Source of the DNA: DATDAH01 sp963823495
GTDB lineage: Bacteria > Actinomycetota > Acidimicrobiia > Acidimicrobiales > DATDAH01
Assembly: GCA_963823495.1 (NCBI GenBank)
Contig: CAWGLV010000001.1
Coordinates: 3,767,140 to 3,831,139, forward strand
Reading direction: 5' to 3'
Length of the DNA: 64,000 bases
Shown: positions 53,455-62,955 of the stretch, one piece after another
How positions within the stretch are numbered: the stretch's first letter is position 1
Layout: each line of letters starts with the position of its first letter
The notes under the pieces: model-generated
What the model saw: the letters and a program-made list of their open reading frames with translations, nothing else
What the model was told of the DNA's origin: nothing
The model's database searches: none
Program-made: the position numbers and the translations under genes

Positions 53455-55458
53455 ATGGGAGTGCCCCGTGCTTCGCGCTTGCGCGCCGTAGCCGCCGATG
53501 AGAACGGCTTCACATTGGTGGAGGCCGTCGTCGCGCTGTTCGTCCTCGGGATCATCTTCACGGCTTTGGCGGCCGCGGCCATGGGGTCTCTACGTGCCTC
53601 AATGATCGCCCGGGTCGAGCAGCAGGCGATCGACTTCGCGACAGAGGCGCTCGAGAAGGCGCGTGCGGCAGACTACGGAACGCTTGTGCACGCAACCGCG
53701 GACCTCTCCGGGGATCCCCGAGTGACGACGTGCGCGTCCACGAGCTGCTTCGACCCAGGAACAGGCACCGAGGAGCCGCTTGTCCAGTCCACCAGCGGTG
53801 CACTCAGCCCGCACGTCAGCGAGGTGTCTGTGTCGTTGTCGAACAACGTGTCGATGACGCTCAGCACCTACGTGACGCGCCCGGCTGATTCGTCTGCCGA
53901 CTACAAACGTGTCACTGTCGTGGCCAACTGGTCTGTCGCAGGTCACGACCGGGAACGCGCAGTCTCCAGCCTCGTGACTCTCACGACCCGTGGTCTACCC
54001 CTGCCGGTGTTCAAGCTCACGCCCGTGGGAGGGACTTCGGCTTCCGTGAACCCCGACACCTGGGTCCCCTTCGCCTTCGAGGTGACCAACCAGGGTGCCC
54101 CCGACAGGTGGAACCTGACTGTAACGGGGAGCGCGGCGAGCTCCTGGAACTTCTTCCTCGATGATGGCGACGGAATCTTCGAGTACGGCACTGACGATGT
54201 CCCCCTCACGAACACCAACGCCCCGGCAGACAGCCTCGTGGACACCGGGCGTATCGACCCGACGGCATCGATGGTCTTCTGGGCGGTCCGGCCGGTCAGT
54301 GACAGTGCGTCGACCGGTGACTATTGGTCGACGCTGACTGCCACGTCGGCGGCACAGGCTTCGGCATCGACCGGGACGGCCAGCGTCGACCTTCTGGTTC
54401 GAGTTGTTGATGGCGCTGTCGTCGTGGACCCTGGGGGTGGCCAGCCAGGGGCTGCGCCGAGCGCGCCGCAGAACCTCCAGCTGACAACTGGGGACGGTCA
54501 ATTGACGGCTTCGTGGCTGGCCCCCGTTTCGGCCGGCTCCAGCGCTGTCTCCGATTATGTCCTGTCGTACAAGCTCAGCGGGTCGCCCAACTGGATTCCC
54601 TTCGCCGATGGGGTCTCCACCGCAACCACCGCGGTCGTGACCGGCCTGGCGAATGGCTCAACCTACGACATCAGCGTCGCTGCGAAGAACGGCAGCGACA
54701 CGGGTGCCTCGGCGACGGCTGAGGGAACGCCGGTATCGGGCGTCACCTACACAGCTCCTGTCAAGTGCGCGGCAGGGTCGCCGCCCCCCGCTGGGAGCGC
54801 CAACATGGGCTACACCCTGCGTCAGTACGCCCTGCACAACCGATCCGCCGCGAATCCCACGTGGCCTGGGACCGGGGTGATCCAGAGCACGTCCACCCTC
54901 GGTCAGGGCCTGCCCCTGAGCGCCGCCGTGGATGGCGCGCAGGTTCCGGCCAACACGAATCTGCCCGTGTACTCCTCGGACGTGGCCGCAACCGAGAGTG
55001 GCCGCGTGATCAGATCGGGGGGGTCGTTCTCCAGCACCGACACCACCAAGGTCGTGGATTGGCGTGCAACCTCCGGCGGGAAGGCCTATCGGGGCAAGGC
55101 CGTACTGGCGTTGTGGGTCGCCCCGCTCTCCGGGGACGATCCGACGCTGCCGTTGAGCATGACTGCGGAGCTCTACCTCCGGCGGTCGAACGGCACCCTG
55201 CAGATTGCACCGGACAGTTCAGTGGTTTCGGTTGATCTAGGTGCCAACACCTTCGGCGTCTCCGGATGTACGGGCTGGAAGCAGATCTGGATGACTTTCG
55301 ACGTGAAGCAGACCAGCTCGCTGGGTGCCGATGAGTTCATCGGCGTCCGGGTGTGGAACCCGGCTACCGGCAGCGACGGGAAGATGACGCGCTACCGCGT
55401 CGCCTATGACGTGGTGGGCGACTTCCCCGCCTACCTCACCGTGCCGGAGAAGCCATGA
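53455..55458 (+). CDS. Prepilin-type protein with fibronectin type III domain
   Basis: A 667-residue secreted protein. The type IV prepilin leader ends NG and is cut before FTLVEAVVALFVLGIIFTAL (residues 18/19), with the conserved Glu at mature position 5. An extracellular part follows with a CARDB-like segment (PDTWVPFAFEVTNQGAPDRWNLTVTGSA), a fibronectin type III domain at about residues 334-425 (PSAPQNLQLTTGDGQLTASW ... YDISVAAKNG) and a further beta-rich C-terminal domain. It may be a tip or adhesive minor pilin. The ATG at 53455 is chosen because it gives a short basic leader. The stop overlaps the next start as ATGA. Confidence 0.85.
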   Translation: MGVPRASRLRAVAADENGFTLVEAVVALFVLGIIFTALAAAAMGSLRASMIARVEQQAIDFATEALEKARAADYGTLVHATADLSGDPRVTTCASTSCFDPGTGTEEPLVQSTSGALSPHVSEVSVSLSNNVSMTLSTYVTRPADSSADYKRVTVVANWSVAGHDRERAVSSLVTLTTRGLPLPVFKLTPVGGTSASVNPDTWVPFAFEVTNQGAPDRWNLTVTGSAASSWNFFLDDGDGIFEYGTDDVPLTNTNAPADSLVDTGRIDPTASMVFWAVRPVSDSASTGDYWSTLTATSAAQASASTGTASVDLLVRVVDGAVVVDPGGGQPGAAPSAPQNLQLTTGDGQLTASWLAPVSAGSSAVSDYVLSYKLSGSPNWIPFADGVSTATTAVVTGLANGSTYDISVAAKNGSDTGASATAEGTPVSGVTYTAPVKCAAGSPPPAGSANMGYTLRQYALHNRSAANPTWPGTGVIQSTSTLGQGLPLSAAVDGAQVPANTNLPVYSSDVAATESGRVIRSGGSFSSTDTTKVVDWRATSGGKAYRGKAVLALWVAPLSGDDPTLPLSMTAELYLRRSNGTLQIAPDSSVVSVDLGANTFGVSGCTGWKQIWMTFDVKQTSSLGADEFIGVRVWNPATGSDGKMTRYRVAYDVVGDFPAYLTVPEKP

Positions 55459-56046
55459 TGCCCGCTTCCCGGCATAGGGGTCGCAGGGTCAGCCGATGCC
55501 GGCATGACCCTCATCGAGCTGCTGGTGGCGATGGTGCTCCTTGGAGTCGTCTCGTCCTTGGTGGTTGTGGGGGTGGCCCAAGCAAGTCGCCTCCTGACCC
55601 ACACCGACGACGAGAACCGCGGTCTGCAGGACGCCAAGATCATCCTCGACAGACTGTCACGTGACATCCGCCAGGCGCGAGGTGTCGTGTGTGACGGGGC
55701 TGGGGGGGACACGTACTGCCGCGAGCACCTTCAACTGTGGATCGACGCCGACTCCGACTACATCCAGGACCCGGAGGAGGTCGTCACCTGGAAGTTGGAG
55801 GACAACCCGGACGGGGAGCACTTCGATGTGTGGCGCGTCCAGGGGGTTGCCCCAGCCGCGACGACTCAGGCGCGGCAGGCCTCGGCACTCATCGTCAAGA
55901 CCCTCTTCTACTACGACGTCGGGGTCAACACCGACCCCAGCCCGGCCACTCTGGTGAGCCTGAAGATGCAGTACGACGCGATCGTCGGTCGCGGTGTGAA
56001 CATCAAGCAGGCGGCGGTGTCCGTCCGCCTTCGGAACAAGGGGTGA
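55455..56046 (+). pseudogene. Prepilin-type minor pilin (PilW/PilJ-like), frameshifted in the leader
   Basis: The mature part is clear: GMTLIELLVAMVLLGVVSSLVVVGVAQASRL followed by a globular domain with ILDRLSRDIRQARGVVCDG and LEDNPDGEHFDVWRV. The ATG at 55455 overlaps the previous stop and encodes a basic leader (MPASRHRGRRVS), but the frame changes before DAGMTLIE. One extra base at 55491-55495 explains it. With that base removed, the protein is about 196 residues. The in-frame ATG at 55504 lies at the cleavage site and would lack a leader. Confidence 0.78.
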
Positions 56047-56050
56047 GCGC

Positions 56051-57529
56051 ATGATCACGATGATCCGTCGTCGCCTCGATGACGATTCTGGCTTGGGCAT
56101 GATCCTGGTGATCGGGATCATGGTGTTCGTCGCGGGTCTGACCGTGACGGCGTCGATCATCGCCCAGAACGCTTTGGGCCAGAGCCGACAGCGCATCAAC
56201 TTCGAGCGCTCCCTCGCCTCGGCCGAGTCAGGGATCGACTATGCGCTGGGCCATCTGCAGTACGCCTTCGATGTCTCGCACGCTGACTACCCGATTCCGG
56301 TGGCCACCGAGGCTCCGAGTGTCCTGTGCACGGCGTCCACGGTCGCGCTTCCTGATCTCACCTCCGTGGATGAGAAGCAGTGGGCCACCAGTCAGTTGAA
56401 ATCCTTGGTCGCCAACCACCCCGAGTGTTTGATGAAGACCCCCGATGGTGAGGTGATGATCCTGAAGCCGACCAATCCTGTCGGGGGTGCTGGCCTCCAG
56501 TACGGGCGGGCGTATGCCATGGGCTTCTCACCGGGAGTGGGCGAGAAGGAGGCCGTGGCGAGGACGATCAAGGTGGAGTACGTCTTCATGCCATACCAGC
56601 CGGAGTACGCGATCCTGACGGGCAGCGCTCTGACCCTCAAGTCAACGAGCACGGATGTGATGGGTGCCCATGGTGTCGACCCGGCGCTTGCCAGTGTGCA
56701 CACGACTGGCGACCTGACGGTCATCGGGCAGCCCCATGTCACGGGATCCGTCACGTTCGGCGGATCGGCCACAGGGAGTTTCGGCAACTTCGGCGGCGGG
56801 ACCGCGACCCAGGTGAAGGACGTGAATGTGCCCCGGGTCAGCGCCCTCGCCTTCTACAACCAGGCGGAGGACCTGGATCCGACCGCGATGCTGAATTGGA
56901 CCGATCTGTGCCCGGACGGGAAGGCGCGCAAGCACGCAGGAACCGGGAATGCGCCGTGCACTGGAGGTTTCATCGCGAACAGCCCGTACAACGGGTGGTC
57001 GTACAAGGCCAGCACCCACACCTGGACGGCGTCGAAGGACCTCGCCAGCTACGGGGGCACGTACTTCGTCCACATGGCCAATGTGGCCAATGGCACCGGC
57101 AACGCATCGATCCCCAACATCACGGTGATCGCCTCGGCGACGAGTACTGACTGTGCGTCGAAGCTGTACGGCAACATTGTCTGGGACCACTACGACACCA
57201 TCGCCCCGGCATTCAAGAACCTCTTCTTCCTGGCAGACGGGGACCTGGCAGCCACCTCGAACTTCTACTCCGGTCAGAGCACCTCGACCAACGTCGTCTC
57301 CGGGATGTACGTGGCTGGGGAGGAGGTCCAGGTCTGGACCAGCTCCAGTGGACTCGTCGGGTCGGTGCTCGCCGCCAACCAGTGCCCCTTGAACGGCTCA
57401 GGGGCGGACGACACGGGCCCGGTGGCTTCCAACGAGGTCCAGGGCCAGATCATCAAGTTCGATCCCAATGGCGATTCACCGTTCTCGAGCCTGATCTCCA
57501 CGACCCTGTGGCTCGAATACGTCGGCTGA
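56051..57529 (+). CDS. PilX-like pilus assembly protein
   Basis: A 492-residue protein with the PilX-type N-terminus: DDDSGLGMILVIGIMVFVAGLTVTASIIAQNALGQSR and FERSLASAESGIDYALGHLQYA, lacking the TLIE motif of classical prepilins. A long Ser/Thr/Gly-rich beta region follows (ALTLKSTSTDVMGAHGVDPAL ... GSVTFGGSATGSFGNFGG) with several cysteines, and it ends LWLEYVG. It is probably exported and built into or onto the pilus. Starts 4 bases after the preceding stop. Confidence 0.75.
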   Translation: MITMIRRRLDDDSGLGMILVIGIMVFVAGLTVTASIIAQNALGQSRQRINFERSLASAESGIDYALGHLQYAFDVSHADYPIPVATEAPSVLCTASTVALPDLTSVDEKQWATSQLKSLVANHPECLMKTPDGEVMILKPTNPVGGAGLQYGRAYAMGFSPGVGEKEAVARTIKVEYVFMPYQPEYAILTGSALTLKSTSTDVMGAHGVDPALASVHTTGDLTVIGQPHVTGSVTFGGSATGSFGNFGGGTATQVKDVNVPRVSALAFYNQAEDLDPTAMLNWTDLCPDGKARKHAGTGNAPCTGGFIANSPYNGWSYKASTHTWTASKDLASYGGTYFVHMANVANGTGNASIPNITVIASATSTDCASKLYGNIVWDHYDTIAPAFKNLFFLADGDLAATSNFYSGQSTSTNVVSGMYVAGEEVQVWTSSSGLVGSVLAANQCPLNGSGADDTGPVASNEVQGQIIKFDPNGDSPFSSLISTTLWLEYVG

Positions 57530-57543
57530 GCTCGAAGCACTGA

Positions 57544-57549
57544 CAGAAT
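57544..57549 (+). promoter_or_regulatory. Possible -10 box before the prepilin peptidase
   Basis: TGACAGAATCG followed by CCCAA and GTG at 57558. The same TGACAGAATCGNCCAA string occurs before aroC. CAGAAT is 8 bases from the start codon here. Confidence 0.4.
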
Positions 57550-57557
57550 CGCCCAAC

Positions 57558-58350
57558 GTGGATCCCGTGGAGTTCGTCGCACTTGCCTTCATCACGTTCG
57601 TCGGACTGGCCATCGGGTCGTTCCTCAACGTGGTGATCTGGCGGGTGCCCCGCGGGGAGTCGGTGGTCTCGCCGCCCTCGCACTGCCCGACCTGTGACGC
57701 CGAGATCCGCACGCGGGACAACATCCCGGTGGTGTCCTGGCTGATCCTGCGAGGCAGGTGCCGGGACTGTGCAGCCCCGATCAGCGCGCGCTACCCGGGC
57801 GTTGAGGCGTTGACCGGCGGGCTGTTCCTGGCCATGGCGCTCACATTCGGCCTGACCTGGCAGCTGCCGGCCTATCTGTACCTGACGGCGGTGGGGGTCG
57901 CGCTGGCCTTCATCGACCTGGACACCAAGCGGCTGCCCAACGTCCTCACCCTGCCGTCCTACCCGATCATGGCCGGGCTGTCTGCTGATCCCCGCGGTGG
58001 CCGATGGGCTCTGGGGCGACTACGTCCGCGCGATGCTCGGCGCCCTCGCGCTGTTCGCGTTCTACCTGCTGCTCGCGCTTGTGTACCCCGCGGGCATGGG
58101 CATGGGCGACGTGAAGCTCGCTGGTGTGCTCGGCATGGCACTTGCCTGGCTGGGATGGGGGGAGTGGTTCGTCGGCAGCTTCCTGGCCTTCCTCCTTGGT
58201 GCTTTCGTGGGTTTGGGCCTGATGCTCTTCCGAGGGGCTGGGCGTCGGTCAGCGATCCCGTTCGGACCCTTCATGTTGGGTGGCGCGTTCCTCGGCATCC
58301 TGCTCGGGTCAGCAATCGCCGATTGGTACGTGGGCCAGCTCGGCATCTGA
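57558..58350 (+). pseudogene. pilD: Prepilin peptidase / N-methyltransferase, frameshifted
   Basis: Membrane aspartyl protease that cuts and methylates prepilins. The N-terminal part has LAIGSFLNVVIWRVPRGESVVSPPSHCPTCDAEIR and a second CXXC (CRDC), the zinc-binding region, and the first catalytic aspartate in FIDLDTKRLPN. After PSYPIMAGL the frame breaks; removing one T at 57981 restores LLIPAVADGLWGDYVRAM and the second aspartate in GMGMGDVKLAG. Total is about 263 residues, normal for the family. It lies between the pilins and pilM. Confidence 0.87.
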
Positions 58351-58432
58351 GTGAGCATCCGGGTGTCACCCATTCAAGTGACCCTCCCGGCCGGCCGATT
58401 CCCTCCACAGCGTCACACTGAGGAGGACCACC

Positions 58433-59491
58433 GTGGGTCGACGAACAGCTATCGGGCTGGACATCGGGACGTCCAGCGTCCGAGCCGCCGAGCTCGCCCT
58501 GCGATCGTCGGGGCCGGAGCTGATTCACTTCGGTCAGATCGCCCTGCCCGAAGGGGCCCTGCGTGACGGCGAGGTCGTGGACGGCGCGGCCGTCACCCAG
58601 GCCGTCAAGGAACTGTGGTCGGCGGTCAAGTTCTCGCACAAGAAGGTCACCGTCGGTGTGGCCAACCCGCGTGTGGTCGTCCGTCAGGTAGAGGTTCCGT
58701 TCCTGACGGGCAATGAGTTGCGCAAGGCGCTACCCCTGCTGGTCGGCGACCAGGTCCCGATCGACACCGATCAGGCAGTGCTGGACTTCGCGCCCCTGGA
58801 GGAGATCCGGACCAGCGACGGAGCCCGTTCGCTGAGCGGACTTCTCGTGGCCGGTGTGGAGGAGATGATCATCCGGACGGTCGATGCCGTGATGGCCGCT
58901 GGCTTGAACCCCACCGTCGTCGACCTCAACTCGTTCGCGGTTCTCCGTGCGATCGCCACAACTCCCGGGCTGGGCCTCAACTCCCGCCCCGAGGCCGTGG
59001 TCGACGTGGGCGCGGACCTGACGAACATCATCGTCCACGAGAACGGGATCCCGCGGTTCGTGCGCATCCTGCTCTCCGGGGGCCGTCAGGTGACCCAGGC
59101 GCTCGTCGAGGACCAGGCCATGTCGCTGATCGACGCCGAGCAGGTGAAGCGTGAGATCGGGCTCGGCGAGGAGTCCGGACCGATGGCCGGCAGTGTCCGC
59201 ACGATGAGTCGCGCTGCTGGTGAGCTCATCGAGGAGATCCGCGGATCGCTGGACTACTACTCGGCGACCTCCTCCAACGGGGCTGTGACGAGGGTCGTTC
59301 TGTCCGGAGGAGGAGCTCGCCTCATGGGCTTCCCGGAGCGCCTTGCCGAACGCCTGCGCGTTCCGGTGGAGGTCGGCTCGACCCTCTCGGGCCTCTCGGT
59401 TGGCCGCACCGGGCTGTCGCCGGCGCAGATGGACTACGTCGATCCGATCGCTGCCGTCCCTGTGGGTCTGGCGCTGGGGGGTGCGTCATGA
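58433..59491 (+). CDS. pilM: Type IV pilus assembly protein PilM
   Basis: A 352-residue actin-like cytoplasmic ATPase of the pilus inner-membrane platform. AIGLDIGTSSVRAAEL, VAVDVGADLTNIIVHENG-type segment (VVDVGADLTNIIVHENGIPRFVR) and VVLSGGGARLMGFPERL are the nucleotide-binding motifs. It binds the N-terminus of PilN. GTG at 58433; the stop overlaps the pilN start as ATGA. Confidence 0.93.
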   Translation: MGRRTAIGLDIGTSSVRAAELALRSSGPELIHFGQIALPEGALRDGEVVDGAAVTQAVKELWSAVKFSHKKVTVGVANPRVVVRQVEVPFLTGNELRKALPLLVGDQVPIDTDQAVLDFAPLEEIRTSDGARSLSGLLVAGVEEMIIRTVDAVMAAGLNPTVVDLNSFAVLRAIATTPGLGLNSRPEAVVDVGADLTNIIVHENGIPRFVRILLSGGRQVTQALVEDQAMSLIDAEQVKREIGLGEESGPMAGSVRTMSRAAGELIEEIRGSLDYYSATSSNGAVTRVVLSGGGARLMGFPERLAERLRVPVEVGSTLSGLSVGRTGLSPAQMDYVDPIAAVPVGLALGGAS

Positions 59492-60297
59492 GGTCTCTGC
59501 GTGGTGGTCGAAACTCCGAGCCCAACGAACCGATGGATGCAGCCAGCGAGCCCGGGGTGACCGAGTCAGAGCCGGGGGACCTCCTCGTCGAGGAGATGCC
59601 GAGCGCCGACACTGTCACCGTCCTGGCGGCTGTGAACCTCCTGCCGAGTACCTACGCCCGGCGCGCCGCCGTCAAGCGGGCCAAGATCTTCGCGGTCGGA
59701 GCAGTGCTGGTTGCACTGCTGATCGCAGCTCTGGGCTGGATGGTGGCGCTGCAGAAGCAGTCCACGGCCCAGGAGGCTCTTGACGCGGCCACGGCGGAGC
59801 GAACGCTGCTTCAGGCCGAGGCCAACCAGTACGCAGACGTCCCGCGGGTGTTCAACGCCGTCGCCGATGCCGAGGCCCAGTTGGCGTTGGCCATGGGCAA
59901 CGAGGTCCGCTGGTCGTTCTTCCTCAACGATCTCGCGCTCACCATGCCTCGTGGCGTCTCGCTGGACACCCTCGCTGTGACGTCGCCGCCTCCGGGAGCC
60001 TCCCCGATGGGCGCTGCGCCCTCTTCGGCAGGCGCTTCTACCTCCTCGGCGCCGACCTCGGGCGCTGGCGTGCCTGGTCTGGGCACCATGAGCGTGTCGG
60101 CCAAGGCGTTCACCTACGACCACGTGGCGAACTGGCTGGACGCGTTGGCCAAGCTGCCGACCATTGCCGATCCGTACGTCGGGACCATCTCGGCGGGCAC
60201 GGAGGAGACGACCAAGATCGTGACCTACACATCGACGGGCACGGTGACCTCCGAGGCCCTGTCCGGGCGCTACCAGAATGAGGAGGTGGCGCCATGA
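59488..60297 (+). CDS. pilN: Type IV pilus assembly protein PilN
   Basis: A 269-residue bitopic membrane protein. The short cytoplasmic segment with VNLLPSTYARR is the PilM-binding INLLP motif. One membrane helix follows (IFAVGAVLVALLIAALGWMVAL), then a coiled coil and a periplasmic-type ferredoxin fold (FFLNDLALTMPRGVSLDTLAV, VSAKAFTYDHVANWLDAL). A Ser/Ala/Pro-rich insert (ASTSSAPTSGAG) interrupts the fold. Overlaps pilM and pilO. Confidence 0.88.
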   Translation: MRSLRGGRNSEPNEPMDAASEPGVTESEPGDLLVEEMPSADTVTVLAAVNLLPSTYARRAAVKRAKIFAVGAVLVALLIAALGWMVALQKQSTAQEALDAATAERTLLQAEANQYADVPRVFNAVADAEAQLALAMGNEVRWSFFLNDLALTMPRGVSLDTLAVTSPPPGASPMGAAPSSAGASTSSAPTSGAGVPGLGTMSVSAKAFTYDHVANWLDALAKLPTIADPYVGTISAGTEETTKIVTYTSTGTVTSEALSGRYQNEEVAP

Positions 60298-61029
60298 GCC
60301 CCCGCGTGTGGCGCATCGGCGGGTTTGCCGGCGCGGTGCTGGTGCTGGTCGTGGCGTGGTTGCTGGTGATCAGTCCCGACCATGCAGGATGCCGCTGCTC
60401 TGGAAGAGGAGACCGCGAGCCAGCAGCAGGCCTCCGAGCAGTTGGAGGCGCGCATCTCCCTGCTGAAGAAGCAGAGCGAGGAGCTGCCAGCTCAGGAGGC
60501 AGTGCTTGCTGAGATCCAGCAGCGGATGCCCCCGACGGCAGCGTTGCCCACGCTCATCAGGAACCTCACCACGGTGGCGGAGAATGCCAACGTCGTGGTG
60601 GCATCGGTCACGCCTGGCCTTCCAGCCCCGGTCGCGCAGCCCGTGGCTGCGGCCCCGCCGCCCTCGGACGTCGAGGTCGACTCGGAGGAACCAGCCGATA
60701 CGGAAGGCTCTGACGCCACGTCGAGCACTGCTGCTGCTCCGGCCGCTCCCGCCGGGCCGCAGGCCGAGGCGATGACCGTCAACATCGCGGCTTGCGGGAC
60801 CTTCGCCCAGTTGCGCAACTACCTGCGGGAGCTGGAGTCCATGAAGCGCGTCATGTTGGTCTCGTCGGTGTCCGTGGCACGCGGATCGTGCGCCGAGGGA
60901 TCGGCTGAGGATGACCTGACCGCCACCATCGGCGCGTTCGTCTTCACGCTGCCGAACGCCACACCGGCGTCCGTCGATGTCGCCGCAGAGCCAGTCACTG
61001 ATCCGACCGCCGCGACGGAGGGCAGCTGA
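60294..61029 (+). pseudogene. pilO: Type IV pilus assembly protein PilO, frameshifted
   Basis: The start (VWRIGGFAGAVLVLVVAWLLVISP) is the membrane helix, and the rest (MQDAAALEEETASQQQASEQLEARI ... LPTLIRNLTTVAENANVVVAS ... FAQLRNYLRELESMKRVMLV) is the coiled coil and ferredoxin-like domain of PilO. One extra base at about 60378 separates them; without it the reading is ISPTMQDAAALEEE. About 244 residues in total. Partner of PilN in the alignment complex. Confidence 0.85.
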
Positions 61030-61030
61030 G

Positions 61031-61666
61031 ATGAGTGAGCAGATCCTCGATCGGCCCAAGACCGGCGGCGCCGCAGGGCGTACTGCCGGGTATCGACTCC
61101 GAGAATGAGAAGCCGTCATCGCGGAAGCGCAACTTCGTTGTCGTCGGGCTTGCCATCGTGGCCGGTCTGGTGCTCGGCGGGGTGATGCTGTTCGTCATGC
61201 AGCCAGGTGCCGAGGATGAGGTCGTGGACCCGGTCACAGCGGCGGCGGCTGCGGCGGCGGTGACTGAGGCTGAGGCGCAGAGCGCTGCAGTTGCCGAGGA
61301 GGCAGCGGCAGGCGATGCGGCAGCGACGACGACCAAGGTGAAGATCACGAGTCGTGACCCCTTCGCGCCGCTGGTGCCCAAGCCGGCACCTGCGCCTGCT
61401 GCAAGGCCGCGCCGGCGGCAGCGCCGGATGCGTCGAGTTCGAGCAGCAGCTCAACAGGCGGCGCGACCATCTCCGCCCTGACCATCTCGGCCGAGGGCGA
61501 TTCGGTGAAGCTGAAGCTCGACGGCAAGAAGTACGACGTCGACGAGGGTGAGTCGTTCGCGAAGTCCTACCGGCTGTACGACATCTTCAACGACAACTGC
61601 GCCGGGTTCCTCTACGGCGACCAGAACGCAGTGGTCTGCGAGGGCGACTCGGTCACGATCGGCTGA
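61031..61666 (+). pseudogene. Pilus-cluster protein in the PilP position, two compensating frameshifts
   Basis: ATG at 61031 starts EQILDRPKTGGAA, the frame changes near 61078 to read GVLPGIDSENEKPSSRKRNFVVVGLAIVAGLVLGGVML (membrane helix) and TSRDPFAPLV, then changes back in the opposite direction near 61403 to read ALTISAEGDSVKLKLDGKKYDVDEGESFAKSYRLYDIFNDNCAGFLYGD and stop at 61666. The protein is about 211 residues, a single-pass membrane protein with an RDPFAPL motif like PilP-type proteins, an Ala-rich linker and a small beta domain with two cysteines. I would call it a PilP counterpart by position. Confidence 0.7.
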
Positions 61667-61703
61667 GTAGGATTCACCGCGGACGGATTCCGGCCCCAGA
61701 GTT

Positions 61704-61743
61704 CGCCCGTGCGTGGTCGGTGCGATCCCGCCACGCACGGGCG
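61704..61743 (+). terminator. Terminator hairpin after the pilus operon
   Basis: A 13-bp perfect stem (61704-61716 with 61731-61743) with a 14-base loop, between the pilP-position gene and aroC. Confidence 0.65.
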
Positions 61744-61758
61744 GTGCCACCTCCGTGA

Positions 61759-61764
61759 CAGAAT
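61759..61764 (+). promoter_or_regulatory. Possible leaderless -10 box of aroC
   Basis: CAGAAT lies 6 bases before the ATG at 61771, inside the TGACAGAATCGNCCAA string also seen before the prepilin peptidase gene. Confidence 0.4.
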
Positions 61765-61770
61765 CGTCCA

Positions 61771-62955
61771 ATGCTTCGATGGTTGACTGCCGGTGAGTCC
61801 CACGGCCCCGCCCTGGTCGGTGTTCTGGAGGGCCTGCCCGCCGACGTGGCGGTCACGACGGCCGACATCGCCCACGAGCTGCAGCGCCGCCGCCTCGGCG
61901 TGGGACGCGGCGCCCGGATGAAGTTCGAGGCCGATGAGGTCCGCGTGATCGGTGGCGTTCGGCACGGGCGCACCATGGGTGGTCCGGTCGCGATCGAGGT
62001 GGGCAACTCCGAGTGGCCCAAGTGGACCGAGGTGATGTCCGCCGACCCGGTGGATGCCGACGTGCTCGCCGCGCAGGCCCGCAACGCCCCGCTCACCCGG
62101 CCCCGCCCCGGGCACGCAGATCTCGCCGGCATGCAGAAGTACGGGTTCGACGAGTCCCGCCCGATCCTCGAACGTGCCTCCGCCCGTGAGACCGCTGCGC
62201 GCGTCGCCCTCGGTGCGGTGGCCAAGGCGTTCCTGCGCGATGTCCTGGGAGCCAGCGTGTTCAGCCACGTGGTGGGGATCGGCACGGTTGAGGTTCCCGA
62301 GGGCACGGCGGTCCCCACGCCCGAGGATCTCCCGGCGATCGACGCCGACCCCGCGCGCTGCGCCGACCCGGCAACGGCCGCCCGTATGGCCGACGAGGTC
62401 GACGCTGCCAAGCGCGAGGGCGACACCCTGGGTGGCGTCGTCGAGGTGGTCGTGGACAACCTTCCGCCCGGACTCGGCTCGCACGTGCACTGGGACCGGC
62501 GCCTGGACGCGCGGCTGGCTGGAGCCCTCATGGGGATCCAGGCGATCAAGGGCGTCGAGGTCGGCGATGGCTTCGCGCTGGCCCGCACTCGCGGGTCGTT
62601 GGCCCATGACGAGATCGTTCCTGACGGCCCGGGTCGAGTTCGGCGCACGTCCGGGCGGTCGGGCGGCACCGAGGGCGGCATGAGCACCGGTGACCTGCTG
62701 CGGGTGCGCGCCGCGATGAAGCCGATCGCGACCGTCCCGAAGGCCCTGGCCACGGTGGACGTGGCCACAGGCGAGGAGTCCCGCGCCAACAACCAGCGCT
62801 CGGATGTGTGCGCGGTGCCGGCCGCGGGTGTGGTGGCCGAGGCCATGGTCGCCCTCGTCGTCGCGGACGCGGTCCTGGAGAAGTTCGGTGGCGACAGCGT
62901 CGCTGAGACCCGGCGCAACGTTGAGTCCTACCTGGCCAACCTGGCGGTCCGGTGA
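61771..62955 (+). CDS. aroC: Chorismate synthase
   Basis: Makes chorismate from EPSP using reduced FMN without net redox change. The 394-residue protein has LRWLTAGESHGPALVGVLEGLP, RRRLGVGRGARMKFEADEV, the RPGHADLAGMQKYGFDESRPILERASARETAARVA block and GGTEGGMSTGDLLRVRAAMKPI. Its stop overlaps the aroK start as GTGA. Intact, unlike the pilus genes before it. Confidence 0.97.
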   Translation: MLRWLTAGESHGPALVGVLEGLPADVAVTTADIAHELQRRRLGVGRGARMKFEADEVRVIGGVRHGRTMGGPVAIEVGNSEWPKWTEVMSADPVDADVLAAQARNAPLTRPRPGHADLAGMQKYGFDESRPILERASARETAARVALGAVAKAFLRDVLGASVFSHVVGIGTVEVPEGTAVPTPEDLPAIDADPARCADPATAARMADEVDAAKREGDTLGGVVEVVVDNLPPGLGSHVHWDRRLDARLAGALMGIQAIKGVEVGDGFALARTRGSLAHDEIVPDGPGRVRRTSGRSGGTEGGMSTGDLLRVRAAMKPIATVPKALATVDVATGEESRANNQRSDVCAVPAAGVVAEAMVALVVADAVLEKFGGDSVAETRRNVESYLANLAVR

